Shown one piece after another: positions 10,894 through 22,547 of a DNA stretch of 64,000 nt. Position numbers and translations under genes: made by a program. The stretch comes from Corynespora cassiicola. Its lineage: Eukaryota > Ascomycota > Dothideomycetes > Pleosporales > Corynesporascaceae. The stretch covers positions 2,480,001-2,544,000 of the forward strand of contig JAEUWY010000004.1 in assembly GCA_022059125.1 (NCBI GenBank). The letters run 5' to 3'. The notes under the pieces were generated by a model that saw only the letters and a program-made list of their open reading frames with translations, made no database searches and was not told the origin of the DNA. How positions within the stretch are numbered: the first letter of the stretch is position 1; each line of letters starts with the position of its first letter.

Positions 10894-11148
10894 CGTGACG
10901 ACTTGAACAGAAAATTGTATAATTGGAATCACTGGTATCAAGATTGAGGCGGAGAGACACGTGTGAGCGAGATTTTGGAGTTTCGGGAACTGACTGGCCC
11001 TAGCGGGCATGCTAGCGAATATATACAAACGGAAATTTTGCGCTTATGCCGCTAAAGCTGACATGTACGCCCTTCACGATTCCAGCCAGTTGTGATGCTC
11101 CATTCAAAAATTCCCGCGGACGCTTCTAGATGCTTCTACATCAAATAT

Positions 11149-12736
11149 CTACGATGAAGGGATGCTCTGGGAGTTCGTGGTGAAAATACCAAGAGGGTCA
11201 ATGTCAGTCTTGATCTGCTTCATGCGCTCATAGTTGGCGCCAAAGAGCCTCTGGCTCCACTGCTCCTCAGTCAACTCAGTGTCGCGGTAGTTGACAAATC
11301 CACGGAGGGGAACGCCTTCCGTCTGGAGCTGCTCCACGAAAGGCCTGAAGCCGTTCTGCATGTACTCGATGCCATCAGCGGGCCACTCGGACAGGCCATT
11401 TGCCAGGCGTCCCTCCCAGCGAACGAGCCACAGGCTGTCGGCATGCTCATAGCTGGTGTCGGTATCCTTGATGTCGCGCGAAACGCCACCCCAAAGGTCG
11501 AGGAAGCCGAACTTGGTCATGTCGGTGCGGTTGAAGGCGAAAGTAGTGTGCTCATACAGAGCCTTGGCCGACTCAAAGGTGAAGGGTTGGTCGGAGCGCA
11601 GGACAAGCGCTTGGAGATACATGCTCCTGGGAGGGAAGGTGTCGGCAGTACCGTTCAGAGCAGGGGAAGCAAAGTTCTCCATGCTCCAGAAGTCCGCAGT
11701 GGACTTGGTGAGAGTCGTGGTGTTGGGAAGGCGCTCGATAAGGGGAGCAATGACGGCGTCGAACTCATCAGGGTTGCCGTAAAAGTATCCACTGCCGGAC
11801 CAAGGCTCCGCAAGAGCCCAGCGGATGGCAAAGGTATCGGGGGCCTCGTTCAAGCCGTACTCTTGCACTGCAAGCAGAGCCTCAACACCAGTGTCGATAT
11901 CGACATTACCGAGGGACAGAGTGAAGTTGGTCACGGTGTTAAACTCGGGCTTCCAGGTTCGGGTGGTCAGAGAAAGGAGAATTCCGTAAGAAGATCCAGC
12001 ACCCTGGGCGACCCAGAAAAGGTCAGCGTTCTCGGTGCGAGAAGCCTTCACGATAGTACCGTTGTACAGCATGTACTCCACGCTGTCGAGGAAATCCATG
12101 GGAGTACCCAAGAATCGGGATGTCGTGCCGAAACCGGCTCCGATGGAGGATCCAGCGAGACCGACCCAGTTGGCGCGGACGTGAGGGAAATGGCGGCCAT
12201 GGTTGTTCCACAACCAGGTCGCAATCGGACCAACGCGGCTTCCACCACCGTAGCTATTTGCTGTCAGTGAAAATATCACTTGGTACGAAATTCGAGAAAA
12301 CATACGTCAACAATTCGGTAGCCTCGTCGTAGCTGGGAGTGTTGAAGTTCTCCATGTTGATGACAAGAGCTCCATCAGTTTCTCCGAGGCCGTAAGCACC
12401 ATAAGAGTGGCCTCCGTTCAGAGCCGCAACCTTGGTTTCGAATTGAACTGCGCACTCCAACGCAGCAGCGATGTCTTCATTGCTTTGAGGGATAACAACC
12501 GCGGCGGGCTCCGGGTTGAAGCGCAACGACCAAGGAGAGGTAGCATTCTCCCAGGTGGGGTCCTGGGCCAAAGTGACCTGGAGGGTGCCACCAGTCAAGC
12601 ATTCCTGAAGGTTAGAGGCATTCTGCGCCGCAGCATTGGAAACAAAGGAAGCAAGAAGAAGGGATTGGGAGAGCAGGCGTGGAAGACTGCTTCCCGAGAA
12701 AGAATGGAACGAGTTCATCATCCTGAACTTCAGCAA
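11149..12736 (-). CDS. Secreted FAD-linked oxidase, berberine-bridge (BBE) type
   Basis: Two exons, 12306-12736 and 11149-12253, are joined by a 52-base intron (GTATGT donor, AATAG acceptor) in phase 2, giving 511 residues. There is a signal peptide near the N terminus; the start may be the ATG at 12736, 12721 or 12718. The FAD-binding-4 domain spans about residues 70-210. His110 in ALNGGHSYGAYG is the usual covalent FAD attachment residue. The cysteine that gives bicovalent flavin in many BBE enzymes is absent: the matching stretch reads VRANWVGLAGSSIGAGFG. The C-terminal BBE motif is seen in FVNYRDTELTEEQW and DPLGIFTTNSQSIP. Such enzymes oxidise sugars or secondary metabolites and release hydrogen peroxide; the substrate here is unknown. 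Confidence 0.9.
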
Positions 12737-15700
12737 GGATCAAAAGAATGTATATGTTCGGTAAAAATACGATACTTGAGCGGTAGCTGCTGATCCAAAA
12801 GTGCATGCAACGTCCTCTGTTATATGTGTTACCGCCCCGCGGGGTCCCAGAGCCTGGCGAACCATATGTTGACGACGATGTTGCCTGCTCGGTATATTAA
12901 TCCATCTTATTCTCGGCGTGCCATGCAGCCGAAATTCTACCTAAGGACTTGTACCCTTTTCCCGCCCGCTGCATTCGGGGTCTTGGGGGTATACGCGACA
13001 CGCATTTCATATATTAAGCCGTCCTTGAAGGCTGTGTAGACATGCAGTGAACTCCGCTTGCTTCCTATGCGTGGACCTTTTGTCATTCTTGTTTCAATCT
13101 ATTGGTCTGCTCGGAGTATCAATACTCCTGTCCATCTCACGATAAACCACATCATGTGTTTACGAGAGAATGCGCGCTTTTGCGGCTTAACTGGACATTT
13201 AGATCGACATGAAAACTGGAAATGACGCGTGTTTGAGGGAAACCACGCCTTACAAAGATATCAATGCATCGCCTTCACATTCAACAGATCTCGCACCAGT
13301 TACACCGATTCGGCGCGCCGATGTTTCATTTCGGTCCGATCCGAGTCTTGGTGTTCTTTTCAGGGGCTGACGGCACGAGTCTCGGAGGCGGGCGGATAGG
13401 AAGAACACTGAAAAACGCCCTGATGGAAGCGGGATGTGCAGTCACTCTGATGCTTAGCAAACCCTGTGGCGCTGAATCTAGATCTAACGCAAACACCTAG
13501 AAGCACTAGAACATCTTGGCAATTGCAAATGTCAGGAGAGAAGCCCAAGGCTGCACGCAATGCTCATACTCGCCCGAGCATCTAATTGTCCCCGCCTGCA
13601 TTCAGATTAGATGATCATAGTTCGCAGCAGCTCTTCTTTGCGCCCGATGCTTTCATCACGATCCTCAGATGTGGAGATGATCGGCTGGTTTAAAGAATAT
13701 GATTGGAGGTGTGAGGATCGTTGCTCAAAGCTTGGAATAGATCAGCAGAGGGACATGCAATACCCTTGATACTTCGAGAACCTCGGGGTTTTGCTTCACG
13801 AAAGGAACAATAAGCCCGTGCCTTCGATCTGTTTTTCTCTTGGAAATGGCCAAAATGTCGATGTGGTGTTTCAGTCTTTCCTGGCTTCCCCCGCAATTCG
13901 ACAAACACCTCAATATTCATCAAAACGGAACCCCTACGGACCTTATTCATAGTTAACATACTTCAAAAGCACCTCTCTATTTTTCGATGTGGTAAGTATT
14001 AGGGTGTTGAAGTCTCGACTCACCATACATGCTCAACTTTATGGGGCATCACGATGACCTAGCCAGTATCCGGAAGTCAGTCTCCAATGCTTTGTCCAGT
14101 ATATTTGTTGATTTTAACTTTCGGTGCCGTAGACACCAGAACTATATGTGGTGGAAAAACCACCCTTCAATTTTCTTGGTTCAAGCAATGGCCATAAACC
14201 CCGCTTGCCTATTCAGGAACGAAGTTGCACAGCCGTGGGCCCCAAGGACCGTCACTCTTGGCTGGACGGTCTTGGTAGACTTGCCAAGTTCCACCTCCGG
14301 AGAAATGAGTAATCTCCATTTTTTACGTGTTCGCCTGTCCTTCAATCTAATGAGGTAATGCTTCCGCTCTTCGACTTTGATGTCAAAGAATGCTGAGTGG
14401 ACTGGAGAGTATGATATGTAATCAGGGTATGGGCATTTACTGGTATAAACCCTTTTCATTGATATCAGCAACGCAATCCCCGACGCAGGCAAAAAATGTG
14501 TAAAACAATGAACATAGTATTATGAAAACCAATTAACATGTCTAATGCCCTGATTTGGGTCATCTGTTGTTTCCTTAGATACCCGTACGTATTCAAATGG
14601 CCCTCCATATAATTCCTCAAACATACCTAATGTGGATATCTCATCGATAATGTCATTCTTGGCAATCTCTCAGCATCTAGACTACATTGGTTGCAGTCAT
14701 ATATGAATTGATCCTTCCTTGAAATTGAAGAAGTTTCGAGTATACCTCCTATTATAATTTATAATAAGAACATTTGAATCCCAGAAGCATGGAGCAAAGA
14801 TTGTAAGACATTAGCTATCCCAACAGCAGGAGATGAGGGCAGATTTTTACTATCAAGAGTCTTAAGTGCTTGCTTTTCTGTAAATCAGCGATGATGATTC
14901 TGACTTCGCGATGCTCATCACCAGCAGAAACAGAAGTAGAAGGAAAGATACACGCTCTACTAAAAAAACCATCCCTATCTTCTGCTCATGACGTCAATTC
15001 TATTGCGTGTATTCTGATCGTTTCTCCATCTTTGATTCCATTATATAACAGAAACTTATGTATGACAAAAGCATTTTTTGTTGATGAGTGTGTCTTACGA
15101 CAGAAAACAGGCTCCATTCAATATTGACTTTGAATTTTGTGCACAAAATCGCATGAGCAGACCTTGCTGAACATTTGGCAAAGCCAAAATGTTAGAAAAG
15201 TTTGCTGTCTCTTGACATCATGACGGAATGAATGATTTTAGATTACATGCTGGAGGCAGCTTTTGCTTTTGAAGCCAGTTGAGATATGTGGAAGAGTGGT
15301 TGACTCCACAGTGAAAAAACTGCCTTTACACACCTTGATATATCAGAACAGAAATAACAGAAGGGACACGTGAGTTTTGCTTGGGCTATTCATCCCGGAA
15401 AGCGCACTGCGTACATCAACGAGTACTAAAAGGGCCCCGTCATTGAAATGGGCTTTGTTGGGGAGAATAATAGTTCAAGCCTTCGACATAATCGCCTTCA
15501 CGTTAACTTGGCTGTCAGAGAAGCTCTTCCAGTGTACTTCAATCCAATCAAACATTGCTAGTACATCTCTATTGGTCATGGTTTTTACTAAAAAATATTA
15601 AAAGTGCAGTGATGATGTACTGAAAGGAAAACCATCGTCGTTCTCAAAAGACTCTTTCAAGGACCACATGTTGGTTGGCTCAGTTTGTAAGATTAAAAAT

Positions 15701-16536
15701 CATCGTGGAAAGTCACTACATCAAAATGATCAATCGGCATTACGAGATTGCTGATGACGCTCCTCTTCATCACATGATCGAACAGTCTGACATTGATGCA
15801 TGCTCTTCAGGCGCTCCTTCTGACAGCCTGTTCTTTCACATCATTGTCGTGTATGTGAATTTTGTCATGAACGAATCATATAGAACCTGACCCTTCCGTG
15901 AGTATCATGGTCCAATGGTCATGATGGGTAAGAAGTAAATATTTTGAAGTTCCTCAGTTCCATAAGCCAAGACGATGGCAATTTGACCACATGTCTCATT
16001 ATTTCAATGGCTTGTTGGAAAACCTCCACGGGGCATACGGGGTTTCGCCTTGAGTTTTTAACCACGGTCATGTTGACACCCGTGACATTTTTTTAAGGCA
16101 CTGACAAGTGTAGAATGAGAAAAGGTCGAGGCCAAGGTTCCATAAGGGGCATTTTATAAGCGCCGGCTCGTATCCATGTAAAGATGCGTAAGACGGAAGC
16201 CGGAACGCAGGCTGTAAGCTAGCATCTTACGTGATCACAGGGCTACTTTATCAGTGGCAAGCAACTCGTATTCTGCGCCTTTGCCGCGTGAATAATCCTC
16301 GATGATTTTCAAAACGCCTTTGCCGGGTCATCGTGGTAGACGAGACGCAGTCATCCGTATTGGACCCCGGATCTGCATGCTAGTGAGCAGCCGATATATC
16401 AACGTCGCACGAAGTCAGTGAACAGCATCTTGGATTCTTCCTGCTATTGGATCGTCAAAATTATCCGCACCGTCGCGCATGCGGTTCGTGATTGTCGTTA
16501 TCTTCATTGATCATTTCAGCCGTAATACAGAGGTGC
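12737..16536. other. Gene-poor, AT-richer 3.8-kb interval
   Basis: No intact gene is visible. Base composition is clearly AT-richer than either flank between about 13.7 and 16.2 kb. The part at 14181-15669 is listed separately as a possible pseudogene. From 12737 to 13690 and from 15900 to 16536 I see only short unsupported frames and the 3' flank of the YSA1-like gene. Confidence 0.5.
14181..15669 (-). pseudogene. Possible decayed protein-coding gene, family unknown
   Basis: Read on the minus strand, four long blocks of coding-like sequence follow each other: 15669-15343, 15322-15095, 15096-14815 and 14666-14181. They run 109, 76, 94 and 162 codons with only two, one, one and one in-frame stops respectively, including final stops in some cases. 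Examples are SDSQVNVKAIMSKA before a TGA, then TIILPNKAHFNDGALLVLVD, and GGPFEYVRVSKETTDDPNQG. Several stops are TGA or TAA at places where Trp, Arg or Gln would fit. Some gaps between blocks could be introns. I cannot name the family. The plus strand also has moderately long frames here, so strand and coding status are uncertain. Confidence 0.35.
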
Positions 16537-17383
16537 TCAAAACAGCTTCCATCTCCTGGCGCACTCGACTCCTTCAGCGAGGGTCCCGACCCTCGCATCG
16601 ATGGCATAGCCCTGCTCCTCGAATTTACGGCATTCGTCCCACAGGTCCTTGATTGGGACGGAGAATGTCTCGATGAACTCATTTTCCTCAAGCTGAGGTT
16701 GCGGATTCTGGTTCTCCGGGAGTGACATGTCGACTGTGAGGTGTATCATTCGGAGGTTGGTGTTGCAAAAACCGGGATCTTATGCATTGGAAGGCCTTAG
16801 CAGGTCGAGAACCAATGGCCGTGGGAAGGGGTGCTGATAAGCTTACCGTTGAACATGATGGGGCTCACGCCGAACCCGTCACCGACGACCTCCCCAACAT
16901 ATCCGGTCTCTTCCCTGAGCTCGCGCACTGCACAAGTCTCAGGCGACTCATTCGGGTCGACCAGACCAGCGGGAATCTCAATGACGGTGGCATCTACAGG
17001 GGGGCGCCACTGCTTCTGCAAGAGGATGCGAGGAGATTGATCAGGCTTTGAGGGGTCCTGGAGGATGGCCACAACGCCAACTCCATCGATGTCTGAACCA
17101 GCGGGGCGGGTGAGGCGCTCTCCTGACTCCCAGGTCTTTTCCACGCCGTCGGGGTCCGTGTAGGAAATTCTAAGCTGGTTCAGACCCGGCCATGGGGAAA
17201 TTGGATCTGACCGAGGTTGCGCGTCCAATGTGCGTGCTTATGAGAGAACTCACTTCACCAGAGTGGCCCATTTCGCGTCCTTGTAGTCCTGGGCGCGGTC
17301 AGGACTCGAGATCACGGGACATGTCAGATGAGGCTAACCAATGGCTCGGTCTTGATGACCTTGGAGGTGTTGGCGGGAGGCAT
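16537..17383 (-). CDS. YSA1: Nudix hydrolase, YSA1-like ADP-ribose pyrophosphatase
   Basis: Four exons, 17339-17383, 17254-17288, 16847-17169 and 16537-16778, give 214 residues. Exon 1 encodes MPPANTSKVIKTEPL and exon 2 is only 35 bases. At intron 2, the GTGAGT donor with the acceptor after CTTAG is chosen because it restores WATLVKISYTDPDG, the normal family spacing. The Nudix box is complete: G-x5-E-x7-REL-REETGY around residues 105-130. The C-terminal part DPGFCNTNLRMIHLTVDM and the ending GYAIDARVGTLAEGVE are typical of fungal YSA1. The enzyme hydrolyses ADP-ribose and related ADP-sugars to AMP and sugar phosphate in the cytosol. It is divergent from the next gene across 2.7 kb. Confidence 0.92.
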
Positions 17384-20070
17384 GGCTGGGGCTGTGAGGG
17401 AGCGGCGGGCGAAGCAGGGCCGAAGTGGTCGTCGAAAGTCGAAATACTCGGCGATACTGGCGATACAGGCGTGGGGCAACTGAGTGGATGACGAAGGCAC
17501 CCACGAGGCCTCGCCAAGAGCCTCACGCGGCTGCTTCGCGCGCGCTGCCCGGCAACCATGTCGCCCTCAACAAGTCAAAGTTGTCACCGTTCACAACCCG
17601 CAACCTTACGGGCGTTAAGACGGCGCGCCTGGATGCCGATCTGGGTGAGAGCATGCGGCACAGGAACGCCGGCTGCACCTCTCTGGACGAAAGGGTTGAG
17701 GGCGGGACGGCAACCACCAAGGGCTGTTTCAAAGCATCGCAAGCGACAGCGAGGCTGAGACGGCATCCCGCGTCCGCACCCGCGGCCACGATCCGCTCTG
17801 AGCCTGTCATTCCCCAGGCGTCCATTGTCACTTGTCACCTGTCCGAGGCTCCCCCGTCGGCACGCAGCCAGGCCCCTCGGGTTGCTGTCATGTCTGCTGG
17901 CAGCCTGGATCGCGGCGGCAGCCGCTGTTGAAGGAGCATAGTTTGGACGAGGCCTGTCAGTCATGACGACGGCTGGTGACGATTCAGAGCACTGGCATGA
18001 CTTTTGGCCCGCTGACTTGTGTCCGGTCGGCTCGGCATTGAAGCTAGAGCCTGCGCTCCGAGGATACGAAGCGCTACAGGCACATGTGGAAGCGCCCACA
18101 GTCCACGGCTGCTTTTTTTGAAACGTCCCGCGCGACCATGCCACCGCCCATGTTCGATTCGCACCCGTCGACTCCCCAGAGACAGGAGCGCTCTTGGGCT
18201 CCACGGAGATCGGCATAGCCATACGCTCCCTCCCATCTCGCCTTCGCGCTGGACCGAGTATTTACAGCAATCGGCGGGCTTAGCGCATGGTGGTAAGTAA
18301 AAGGGTGGGCCTAAACGAGAGCTTGACATGGTGCCAGGCTCGGATGAGGCCATGGCACTCGCATGCTGCTACATTTTGGCTCGACTCGTTTTCTGGCTCC
18401 TGGCTCCTGGCTCCTTGCTCCTTCGGGCGGCTGCTCTGTACGGAGTGCCGTGCTGGGATGCAGTAGAGGATCAGAACGGTCAACGCTGGTCGTTTCGCCG
18501 GTGCCCTGTCTCTTCGTACCCGCCGGCCGAGCCATGTGGAAGAAAAAAACCTGCACTGCCTGTCACGCCCAGTTCGGGTAAAGCAGGCTGCATCAACGAT
18601 GCTGCCGCCTGCACCGCACCCTGCATGCGCCATGTCATTACCTAGCCTCTTTCTTTCTTCCATCTCGAACACGGTTGACTTTTGCCCTCGGCTCCCGCAC
18701 CCTGCCCCATCGTCTTCGGATCTCGTCTCCGCCTAGAGTCAGTGGATATGGCAGCATGGACGCACGAGTCACGGCGACGAGGGAAAAAAGCAGCCGTGGC
18801 TGAGCGGAAAGCGGCCGAAGGATAGGGAAAAAGCACGACGATTCACGAGAGTGGAGGCCCCGTGCCCCTCGTAGTGTTTTCTAGTGGCCTTGAAGGGCTT
18901 CTCCGCCGTGCACTGGACTCCTTTTACGTTTTTTATGGATCATGGGCCCAGAGTCGTATCCTCTCCCCTGCCAAGATATCACCCGGTGCCCACCGCTGGC
19001 TGCATCCGAACAACCGTCATGCCTGTTCCTGCGCCCATCCCCGCATGGCTTCAGGGGCCACGCCGTAAGGCAAAACAAATCACACTACGCCAAACTCGAA
19101 AGAACAGCTCGGCTCTATTCTTGCCACCACCGAGCTTCCGTCTAGATTGCCGCCCGCCGTCTAGGCTCTGTCTTCTGGCGGTACGTGGTTGACAGAGGCA
19201 GCACAGGTAGACTAGATGTTGTATGTCCTTGGGACGAGGCTGGCGGCTTGACGAGGCTGGGCCATGATGTACACTGGAAAGTTCCATGGCCAATCCAAGA
19301 TTCCCACCAAAGCCTCTCGTGCCGAAGACGATGCAAAGCCGCGGGTCTGGGCAGCGCCCCGAGGGCATGGCCGTAAAACACTTAAAACGACCAAGTCGGC
19401 TAGTCCGTGGAAAAGGGCTTCCTCTTCGGGACGCGCCCATGGGCGGCGCCGCATTGATTGGCCGTCGGAGCTCGCTTCGCGGACCAGGGTCACGGTCCAG
19501 CCTTTCGTTCCGCTTTTAGATCGAGAGCACCACAAGGTGCCCAAAAGGTGCCGATATCGAAAGGCCCCATGGCGCCAGTCTGCAGTGGTCTGCGCTTGCT
19601 GGCCTGGGTCTTGGGTTTGACTCTTTACCAGGGCCGTCTGCACCTCTCCATATCACTTCGCATTCGCTCTCTTTAGTCGTTTTCGCGCAACCCCCAGGTC
19701 ATCACCCCGTCCATTGTGTGTCCCTCCACACACGTCCTTTCTTTTCCAACAGTCTGTCGCTCCCTTGCCTGCTTGCCGGAGTTGGGACAAACGTTCGCGA
19801 CTTGCCTTGACCCGGATCCATTCTGCCTATACTTGAAACTCTTCTTGGTCCATTTTGGGAACTCTGGAACGGTGTGATCCGTCGCCAATACCACTTTGGA
19901 TATCTCCTTCCGCGACTTGCTCGAAGCGCCTCTGAGCGTTTCAGATTGGCCTTGGCCGTCGCTCGTTCAAGTCCATATTATCCAGCATCGCCGCCCTCCA
20001 GGAAGCCAGGTGCTCCAGTCTTTCGTTAACTTTCCGCGAGCTTTCCGCAAGAAAGCACACATAATTCATA
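17384..20070. other. Long divergent intergenic region, 2.7 kb
   Basis: This separates the YSA1-like gene (minus) from the single-pass membrane protein gene (plus). It is GC-rich to about 19.6 kb and pyrimidine-rich nearer 20.0 kb, as in a fungal 5' leader. Open frames up to 212 codons overlap on both strands, with Arg/Pro/Ala-rich content and no recognisable motif, so I regard them as chance. Confidence 0.45.
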
Positions 20071-21535
20071 ATGGGTAACTGGTTTGGTGATCTAGACCTG
20101 GCCTACAAATATACGTAAGTTGCTTTACCCAAACCTTGCCCAACCCGGCAGCCACTGACCTTGACAGCATCGTATTTGGCTCTTTGCTTTTGTTGACTTT
20201 GATTGCTGGCTTCCTCAAGGTTTGGTACAACCATAGAAGGTCAGTGACCGATTTTCATTCGTGCTTGATGGCTGCTCACAATTTGATCCAGGATGGCAAA
20301 ACTCACCAAGGAGCTGAAGGTGGAAGAAGGTCCCAGAGAGGACCAGATGGAGCTGAACCAAAGGGAGAAGGATGAAGGTGACTTGTTCGGCATTCGCGCC
20401 ATCGAGGCTGGCTTCTACGCTGGTATTCCCCAGTCGCGCCCAACTTCAAGAGCGGGATCGATTGCTGGTAGTCCATCAATGAGCTCCAGCACTCTGATCG
20501 GTGGCGGCGGCCTGAACACACCCAAGATCCAGTCGAACTCGATGAACAACAGCGTCACCAGCCTTCCACTTGCGCGCACCACCGAGCGTTACCGCGACTC
20601 CGAGACCCTTCCCTCCGACTCTCCACCCCAGAACAAGGCCACGCCAGCCATCCGACTTCAGCCCTCGGATGCGCAGATCACTGGAAACATCAACCACTCC
20701 TCTGCCGTCAACATGAGCCTGAATGTCCCACCTTCGCCTGTTACTTCTCGTCACAGCCCTTCCCCTACTTTTGATGGCTCGGATGATGGCTACAATGACG
20801 CACAAGCAGCCAACTACAAGCCAGACCACTACGTGCCCGCCCCACCCCAAATCCCCATGCCCAACGGCCTCCGCGCATCTGTTCACTCGGCTGAAGACGC
20901 TGCCAAGTCGCAGACTGCTTCCTTGGCTGGTCCTTCGCCGGGCAGCAGCAACCCATCCTCGCCAGGATACCCCCCCGAGGCTAGGCTGCCCTCGTTGCCC
21001 TCGAGTAGGTAGAATTTCTCGATATCTTGTAAACATTAGCGATCAAATGAATGTCACGAGCAATCCTGACTTTTTCCCCAAAGACCAATCTGAACGACCC
21101 ACCTCGATCCGACTGCAGCCCGTTGCTTATCAGCCAGTCCACCAGCGGGACACGAGCAACGCCAGCAGCATCTACAGCGATAAGCGAACTAGCACGTACA
21201 ACGGCCAGCACGAGCGCTCGGACTCTGCCGAATCGTATAATTATTCTTTCCCCGAACACTCTAGCCGCAATTCGATCGGGCACGTTCTCAAGGAAACGGA
21301 CCGCAACCCCAATCAAAGCGGGGGCCTTCTTGCCCCGTCCAAAGGCGACAAGAATGACCCGCGTTTCAGCGAATTCTACGACTCCTACTATCGGCAGTCT
21401 CTGTACGGCGGCTCAGCGCAGACGGACGCATCCAAACGCCCCAACCAGCCGGGCGAGACCATCGATGAGGTTCCGTCGCCACTGCCGTCGCCCCTCCAGC
21501 CCGCCAAGCTCAGTGGACCCGGCATGGCCATGTAA
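20071..21535 (+). CDS. Single-pass membrane protein with long disordered tail
   Basis: Four exons, 20071-20114, 20168-20239, 20292-21004 and 21084-21535, give 426 residues. The last intron (21005-21083) was chosen for its GTAGGT donor, CTGAC branch site and CCAAAG acceptor; without it the frame stops at 21010. The protein starts MGNWFGDLDLAYKY. One hydrophobic helix at about 15-35 (IVFGSLLLLTLIAGFLKVWY) is followed by a basic stretch and then about 380 disordered residues rich in Ser/Pro/Asn. Conserved-looking islands include GDLFGIRAIEAGFYAGIPQS and KNDPRFSEFYDSYYRQSLYG. I recognise it only as a fungal hypothetical. Positive charge after the helix suggests a cytosolic tail. Confidence 0.75.
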
Positions 21536-22547
21536 AGAAGGCCATGTGCAGCCTGCAGAGGCGGTTGCATGATGGATCTCGAATGTCCGTTTTCTTTGGT
21601 CTCCAGGATTATTGTGCTTTGAGCAGCGACGCACGGAGCATCTACGGCATCTTGCACAGCGCGGCGTTTTGTTCGGAGTGAGCATGTCAATGCATTTACG
21701 GTCACCTAGTCTTTACGTTTTATTTTGTTTGCAGGAGCGAGGGAGCGCTACGGTAGCATGAACGGACGACGTTCTTAGGCTACGCGGCGACGGATGGCGG
21801 TAATGGGCGTCGGGTGGCTTGGAAGCCTCGACGCGTAATGGGAAAAGGTCACGCACCGCCATGGAAGGAAATGGCTGCTGCATCTTTACCAAAAACAAGC
21901 GGGACGATGTAATGTCCGCAGCACTACTTTCTTACTCTCACTATGTACATACTACACCATACGTTCGTAATTTCTAGTACCGGAGGTGCCCCGAGGCGCA
22001 CAAGACCAGACTACCAAAACCTGCCTAGGTAGGTAGCTAGCTAGCCTATAGCAAGATACCCTTTACCCATTCAGCACCCGAGTCCCTGGAAATCCCGACG
22101 CCTGGCGGCTTCACATGCCATTGCAGCGCGGACGGGAAGAGACGACACTGTCTTGCTGCCATTGCGTGAACAGAGTGGTTCGATGGAGGAGCGACGTGAG
22201 TGGATTAAACGACTTTCACGTGTTGATGGCACGATCGATCCCTGCGGCGGAGTCTTCTGCCAGGGGCGCGAACGGCAAGCCTCACCGCCTTCGCGCTTTT
22301 CCCACCCCAACGCCTCGCCTTAAGATTGACGCCTATCGCCACTTTTCCAATTGCCTTCCCTGCTCGCTGCACTGCGTCACGACTGCTCCCCTTGATGCCC
22401 CTTTCGCCGCGCTAGACTCCCCTTCTTCCTTCCCCTCGGGCCTGGCGCGACGACCAGAGTACTCGGGTCCTGTCAACTGCCCGTCCAAGCTGTCACTGCC
22501 ATTAAATTATTCCACCGCGGTGCCCCCCGGAGCTTAATCTTATCGTC
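21536..22547. other. Intergenic, 1.0 kb, upstream of ERG1
   Basis: This contains the 3' region of the preceding gene and the ERG1 promoter. A short self-similar CTAGGTAGGTAGCTAGCTAG tract lies near 22024. The last 150 bases before the ERG1 start are pyrimidine-rich. No gene seen. Confidence 0.45.

Noticed and set aside
17584..18222. 212-codon minus-strand frame near the YSA1-like gene
   Set aside because: Overlapped by plus-strand frames of similar length, Arg/Ser/Ala bias, no motif.
20723..20990. Hydrophobic start (MSHLRLLLLVTALPLLLMA) suggesting a secreted protein
   Set aside because: It is an alternative frame of exon 3 of the single-pass membrane protein; only the part after 21084 is coding in that frame, reached by splicing.
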